Shown: positions 27,766 to 32,424 of the stretch, in pieces | Position numbering within the stretch: the stretch's first letter is position 1 | Layout of the letters: each line of letters opens with the position of its first letter | Assembly (NCBI GenBank): GCA_964434165.1 | Contig: CAYSUS010000083.1 | Coordinates: 1-32,424 of the forward strand | Direction of reading: 5' to 3' | From: CAYSUS01 sp964434165 | GTDB taxonomy: Bacteria > Planctomycetota > Planctomycetia > Pirellulales > Thermoguttaceae | Length of the DNA stretch: 32,424 bases | Made by a program: the position numbers and the translations under genes | The notes under the pieces: generated by a model | Told to the model about the DNA's origin: nothing | Databases searched by the model: none | Seen by the model: only the letters and a program-made list of their open reading frames with translations

Positions 27766-30700
27766 ATGCGATACTTCCTTCTGCCGGTGCTTCTGTCTTC
27801 CTGCCTCACGGCGGCCGCGCTCGGCAGCGAGCCGTTGGACCTCATCGACCCCGACGAGCCCGCCGGCGGATGGGAGTTCGGCAACGGCCCGGAGTTTCCC
27901 GGCGCCACGGGCAAGCTGGAGCTGGCGCGAGAGCCGTTCCGCGATAAGCCCGTGCTCAGCCTGCATGGCGATTTCACCGCGGGAGGCAACTACGTGCAGG
28001 CCTGGCGCGGGCTGCCGAAGACCGAGCCGGGCACGCTGTCGCTGTGGGTCAACTCGCCGGCCGGGTCCGAGCGCCTTCCCCTCCGGTTCATCGACGCGGC
28101 CGACACGTGCCACCAGATCAACCTCCGCCTCAACGCGAAGGGCGGCTGGCAGCACCTGGTCCTGCCGCTGGGTCCGTTCTTCAGGAAGATGGGCACGCCC
28201 GACGCCCTGGACATCGTGGTCCGCTACCAGTCCTGGGGCGCGGCCGAAGACAGCAAGAAGCACGGCAAGGCCGCCAAGCCGAATCCCAGCATCGCGATCC
28301 TCGCCTCCCGGGCGATGGGAGGCGAGAAGGGGACGCTGCTGTTGAGCGACATCCGCTATGAAGTCCCCACGCCGTCGCTGGCGGTCGAGAAGACGATTCG
28401 CCTGGACGAGATGCTCGCGGCCGGCGAGCTTGACTGGGGCTTCAACCTGGGGCAGGAGTTCCCCGGCGCGAAGGGCGGCCTTGAACTGGTCAAGGACCAG
28501 CCCGAAGCGGGCAGCAATGCCATGCGCCTGCACGCCGACTTCACCGGCGGCGGGGCCTACGTGGGGGTCCGGCGCGGGTTCGGGCAGTTGAACGTCGAAG
28601 CGATCAAGGTCCTGCGCATGAAGATGCGCTCCGACACGGCGGCGAGATTCTCGATCCGCATGGTGGACGGAAGCGGGCAGTGCCACCAGCGCAAGGACAT
28701 CTCCTTCGAGGCCGACGGCAAGTGGCACGTGGTCGAGCTGGTGCCCGAGAAGATCGCCGGCGGCGAGCACTGGGGCGGGGCCAACGACGGGACCTGGCAC
28801 GATTCGCTCCGCCTGGTCGAGCTGATGCTCAACCAGCGATCCTCCGAAGGAAACAAGGTCGATCTGTGCATCGCCGAGATCACGGCCGACGTGATCGTCG
28901 AGGCCCGCGCCCAGCCCGCCGCGGCCAGGGAGGACTTCGAGTCGGACGACGCCGCGGCCCGCTGGCAGACGGCCGGCGCGGTCCGCGTCGCCGGTCCCGG
29001 TCACGACGGCTCGACAAAAGCGTTGTGCATGGAGAGGACGCTTGAAGCCCTTCAAACCGAGACCCGGGCGACCGGCCCGCGATTCGCCGTCCGGCCGGGC
29101 CCGTGGCAGGTGCAGTACGCGGCCATGGCCAGCCTGCACTCGCCCGACAACTCCTACCACGCCTCCGTCGCGCTGGAAGCCCTCGACGCATCGGGCAAGG
29201 TCATCGAGACCGTCCCCGTGGGCATCGTCCACGGCAAGCCGGACTGGCGGGAGGTCGCCAAGACCGTCGCGCTGCCGCGCGGCGCGAAGGCGGCGCGGTT
29301 CCGCGTCGAGCTGAAGAAGACGTACGGCACGTTCTGGCTCGACGGGCTCTCGGCCGCGCCGTTGAGCACGGGGCCGGTCGAGCGGCGGATCGAACGAATC
29401 CTCCTGGCCACCGACGCGGTGGGCAACCTGTTCCTGCCCGGCGACGAGGTCGTCTTCCACGCGACGGTCGAGGCGATCAAGCCCCTGCCCGAGGCCGAGC
29501 GCGTGCTTCGCTACTCGCTCCGCGACTACGGGGGCGCCGAGCAGTTTGCGCCGGGCGAGATCGCTCTGGAGCAGGCCCCGCGCGGGAAGGCGCCGTTCGC
29601 CTATGCGGCCGAGCTTCGGCTGCCCAGGGAGCGCCTCGCCGTCGGCAAGTTCTACGAGCTGCACGTGGCGGTCCCGCAGGAAGGGGGCGAGTCGGTGCGG
29701 GAGTTTTCCGGGCTGGCCGTCCTGCCCAAGGCGCCTTCCAGGCAGTTCGAGCCCGAGCAGATCCCGTTCACGATTCGCAACTGGGACAGCCGCGTGCCCG
29801 CCTACTTCGACCTGGCCGACCGGCTGGGCCTGAGGCTCATCGGCGTGTGGGGCGGCTGGAAGTCCAAGCCCCCGTACAAGCCGCACTGCCCGGGCATCGA
29901 GCGGTGCGAGGAGCTCGGCGCCAAGTGGATCACCGGCACGCCGGCCTCGCGGGTCGAGCGCGAGGGCTTCAAGGAGTACACCGAGGAGGCGCTCCGCCAG
30001 GGGATGAAGAACTTCCTCGAGCAATACGCCGACCGCGGCATGGCCATGATCGCCCTGGGCAACGAGCCCCACGGCACGGGCGAGAAGGTCCTGGAGAACG
30101 TGCGGGCCTACAAGGCGATCTACGAGACCGTCAAGGCGTTCGATCCCGAGATCCACGTCATCGGCACGTCGGTCGAGCCCAACGAGGAGTACTTCCGGGC
30201 CGGCTACCAGGACTACCTCGACTCCTACGACTTCCACATCTACGAGCACTACACCAAGGTGCGCCGGACGATGCGCGAGTACCGGGCGCTGATGAAGAAG
30301 CACGAGGCGGTCAAGCCGATCCACTCCACGGAGCTCGGGCTGAACAGCCAGGGGCAGACGCGCCGCGCGGTCGCCCTGGAGATGATCAAGAAGTTCACCG
30401 TGTTCTTCGCCGAAGGGGGCGCCACGGCGAGCTGGTTCACCATCCAGTACCCCGACCCGAAGGGCAAGGCCCGGGGCCAGTTCGGCGACGCGCACTGCGT
30501 GTTCGACTGCAAGTACAACCTGTACAACCCCCGGCTCGACGCGATCGTCCACTACCACGTGATCAACGGCCTCTGCGACAAGCGGTTCGTCGAGGAGAGG
30601 CAGTACGACGACGGGACGCAAGCCTTCTTGTTCCGGGATGCCCGAGGCGGATGCCTGCAAGTGATCTGGCGCGACGAGGGACGCCGCGACGTGCGGATTC

Positions 30701-31158
30701 CCCTGCCGGGGCAGCAGGACGTTCGGCTCGTCCACCTCGACGGAACGTGCACGGACCTCCGCAGCACGTCCGAGGGGATCAGCGCCACCGTGTCGGAAGA
30801 GCCGCTGCTGCTCCTCTACGCGGGCGAAGAGCACCGGCTCGCCAGCGAGCTGGGCGAGCCCTCGCTGCGACTGGAAGCGCCTCCCGCGGCGATCCGCGCC
30901 GGCGGGCGCTGCGAGCTCGTCGTGGCGGGCGACGGCCTCGCCGTCCCGTCGCTCCGCGTGGAGTGTCCGCCCCTCTGGAAGGCCGCGCTCGAGCAGGCGG
31001 GCGAGGGACGCGTTGCGATGACGGTCGAGGCCCCGGCCGCCACGCCGGCGCGCGAGGCGCGTCTCTACGTGCGGAGGCTCGCCGGCGCCAAGCCCCGCGG
31101 CGTGCTGACCGTGCCGCTGCAAGTCGATCGCGACGGCCGCGGCGCCGGTGGGCGCTGA
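27766..31158 (+). CDS. Large secreted modular glycoside hydrolase-like protein (clan GH-A type barrel)
   Basis: The 1130-residue protein begins MRYFLLPVLLSSCLTAAALG, a signal peptide; LSSC (C13) could be a weak lipobox. Two related jelly-roll-like modules follow, about 24-200 and 205-415. They share the pattern W-x-F-x-x-G-x-E-F-P-G-A-x-G-x-L-E-L and then G/A-D-F-T-x-G-G-x-Y-V. A third beta-rich module (about 420-570) and an Ig-like segment (about 575-660) come next. The barrel, about 665-925, has E767 in IALGNEPHG as likely acid/base and E856 in IHSTELGLNS as likely nucleophile, the GH-A pattern seen in GH5, GH39 and relatives. A beta domain closes the protein. It should cleave a polysaccharide outside the cell; the exact family and substrate are not recognised. 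The longer frame from 27607 is rejected because the signal peptide starts here. Confidence 0.82.
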   Translation: MRYFLLPVLLSSCLTAAALGSEPLDLIDPDEPAGGWEFGNGPEFPGATGKLELAREPFRDKPVLSLHGDFTAGGNYVQAWRGLPKTEPGTLSLWVNSPAGSERLPLRFIDAADTCHQINLRLNAKGGWQHLVLPLGPFFRKMGTPDALDIVVRYQSWGAAEDSKKHGKAAKPNPSIAILASRAMGGEKGTLLLSDIRYEVPTPSLAVEKTIRLDEMLAAGELDWGFNLGQEFPGAKGGLELVKDQPEAGSNAMRLHADFTGGGAYVGVRRGFGQLNVEAIKVLRMKMRSDTAARFSIRMVDGSGQCHQRKDISFEADGKWHVVELVPEKIAGGEHWGGANDGTWHDSLRLVELMLNQRSSEGNKVDLCIAEITADVIVEARAQPAAAREDFESDDAAARWQTAGAVRVAGPGHDGSTKALCMERTLEALQTETRATGPRFAVRPGPWQVQYAAMASLHSPDNSYHASVALEALDASGKVIETVPVGIVHGKPDWREVAKTVALPRGAKAARFRVELKKTYGTFWLDGLSAAPLSTGPVERRIERILLATDAVGNLFLPGDEVVFHATVEAIKPLPEAERVLRYSLRDYGGAEQFAPGEIALEQAPRGKAPFAYAAELRLPRERLAVGKFYELHVAVPQEGGESVREFSGLAVLPKAPSRQFEPEQIPFTIRNWDSRVPAYFDLADRLGLRLIGVWGGWKSKPPYKPHCPGIERCEELGAKWITGTPASRVEREGFKEYTEEALRQGMKNFLEQYADRGMAMIALGNEPHGTGEKVLENVRAYKAIYETVKAFDPEIHVIGTSVEPNEEYFRAGYQDYLDSYDFHIYEHYTKVRRTMREYRALMKKHEAVKPIHSTELGLNSQGQTRRAVALEMIKKFTVFFAEGGATASWFTIQYPDPKGKARGQFGDAHCVFDCKYNLYNPRLDAIVHYHVINGLCDKRFVEERQYDDGTQAFLFRDARGGCLQVIWRDEGRRDVRIPLPGQQDVRLVHLDGTCTDLRSTSEGISATVSEEPLLLLYAGEEHRLASELGEPSLRLEAPPAAIRAGGRCELVVAGDGLAVPSLRVECPPLWKAALEQAGEGRVAMTVEAPAATPAREARLYVRRLAGAKPRGVLTVPLQVDRDGRGAGGR

Positions 31159-31176
31159 GCGCCGCCCAGGGCGAGC

Positions 31177-31192
31177 CGGCGGAAGGCCGCCG
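31177..31192. terminator. Short hairpin between convergent genes
   Basis: The arms cggcgg and ccgccg pair across the loop aagg in the 52-base gap between the convergent glycosidase and histidine kinase genes. Its position suits a bidirectional terminator, but the stem is only 6 bp and chance is possible in such GC-rich DNA. Confidence 0.3.
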
Positions 31193-31210
31193 AGGCGATC
31201 GGGGCGGCAC

Positions 31211-32424
<1,214 letters not shown>

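Overview
The window (about 32.4 kb, very GC-rich) looks like the chromosome of a planctomycete, probably a Pirellulales-like lineage and possibly a metagenome-assembled genome. This rests on gene content: an ECF sigma factor next to a Ser/Thr kinase with a C-terminal membrane anchor and TPRs, a SUMF1/FGE-like domain behind a membrane helix, EF-hand secretory proteins, an arylsulfatase, Tat-exported Gfo/Idh oxidoreductase and xylose-isomerase-like proteins, and large exported PQQ-type beta-propeller proteins. Short palindromic intergenic repeats support the same reading. No rRNA, tRNA, CRISPR array, transposase or phage gene was seen.

Layout, left to right. (1) 2-1165: C-terminal part of a membrane protein with an FGE-sulfatase domain, cut by the left edge and associated with two inverted copies of a 43-bp repeat. 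(2) 1429-3353: two secreted EF-hand paralogues on the minus strand. (3) 3663-7502: an ECF sigma factor and membrane Ser/Thr kinase operon, with the same palindromic repeat at both ends. (4) 7559-12215, minus: Gfo/Idh oxidoreductase, GH27-like alpha-galactosidase with NPCBM, and TIM-barrel sugar epimerase, a small carbohydrate-degradation set. (5) 12782-22994, minus: a tight four-gene unit holding two paralogous fusions of an exported methyltransferase-like fold to a PQQ-type beta-propeller, with a sulfatase and another beta-propeller protein between them. (6) 23471-26637, plus: an overlapping cassette of ASST-like protein, tiny membrane protein, small membrane protein and sulfotransferase. (7) 26981-31158: a Uma2-family protein, then a large modular secreted glycosyl hydrolase-like protein. 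(8) 31211 to the right edge, minus: C-terminal part of a hybrid histidine kinase/response regulator.

Taken together the window suggests a bacterium that degrades sulfated or galactose-containing polysaccharide (sulfatase, alpha-galactosidase, glycosidase, oxidoreductase, epimerase) and also handles sulfate groups itself (sulfotransferase plus ASST-like protein). The two most promising poorly described assemblies are the paired methyltransferase-fold/beta-propeller operon (5) and the sulfotransferase cassette (6). Function assignments come from reading motifs; no database search was run.
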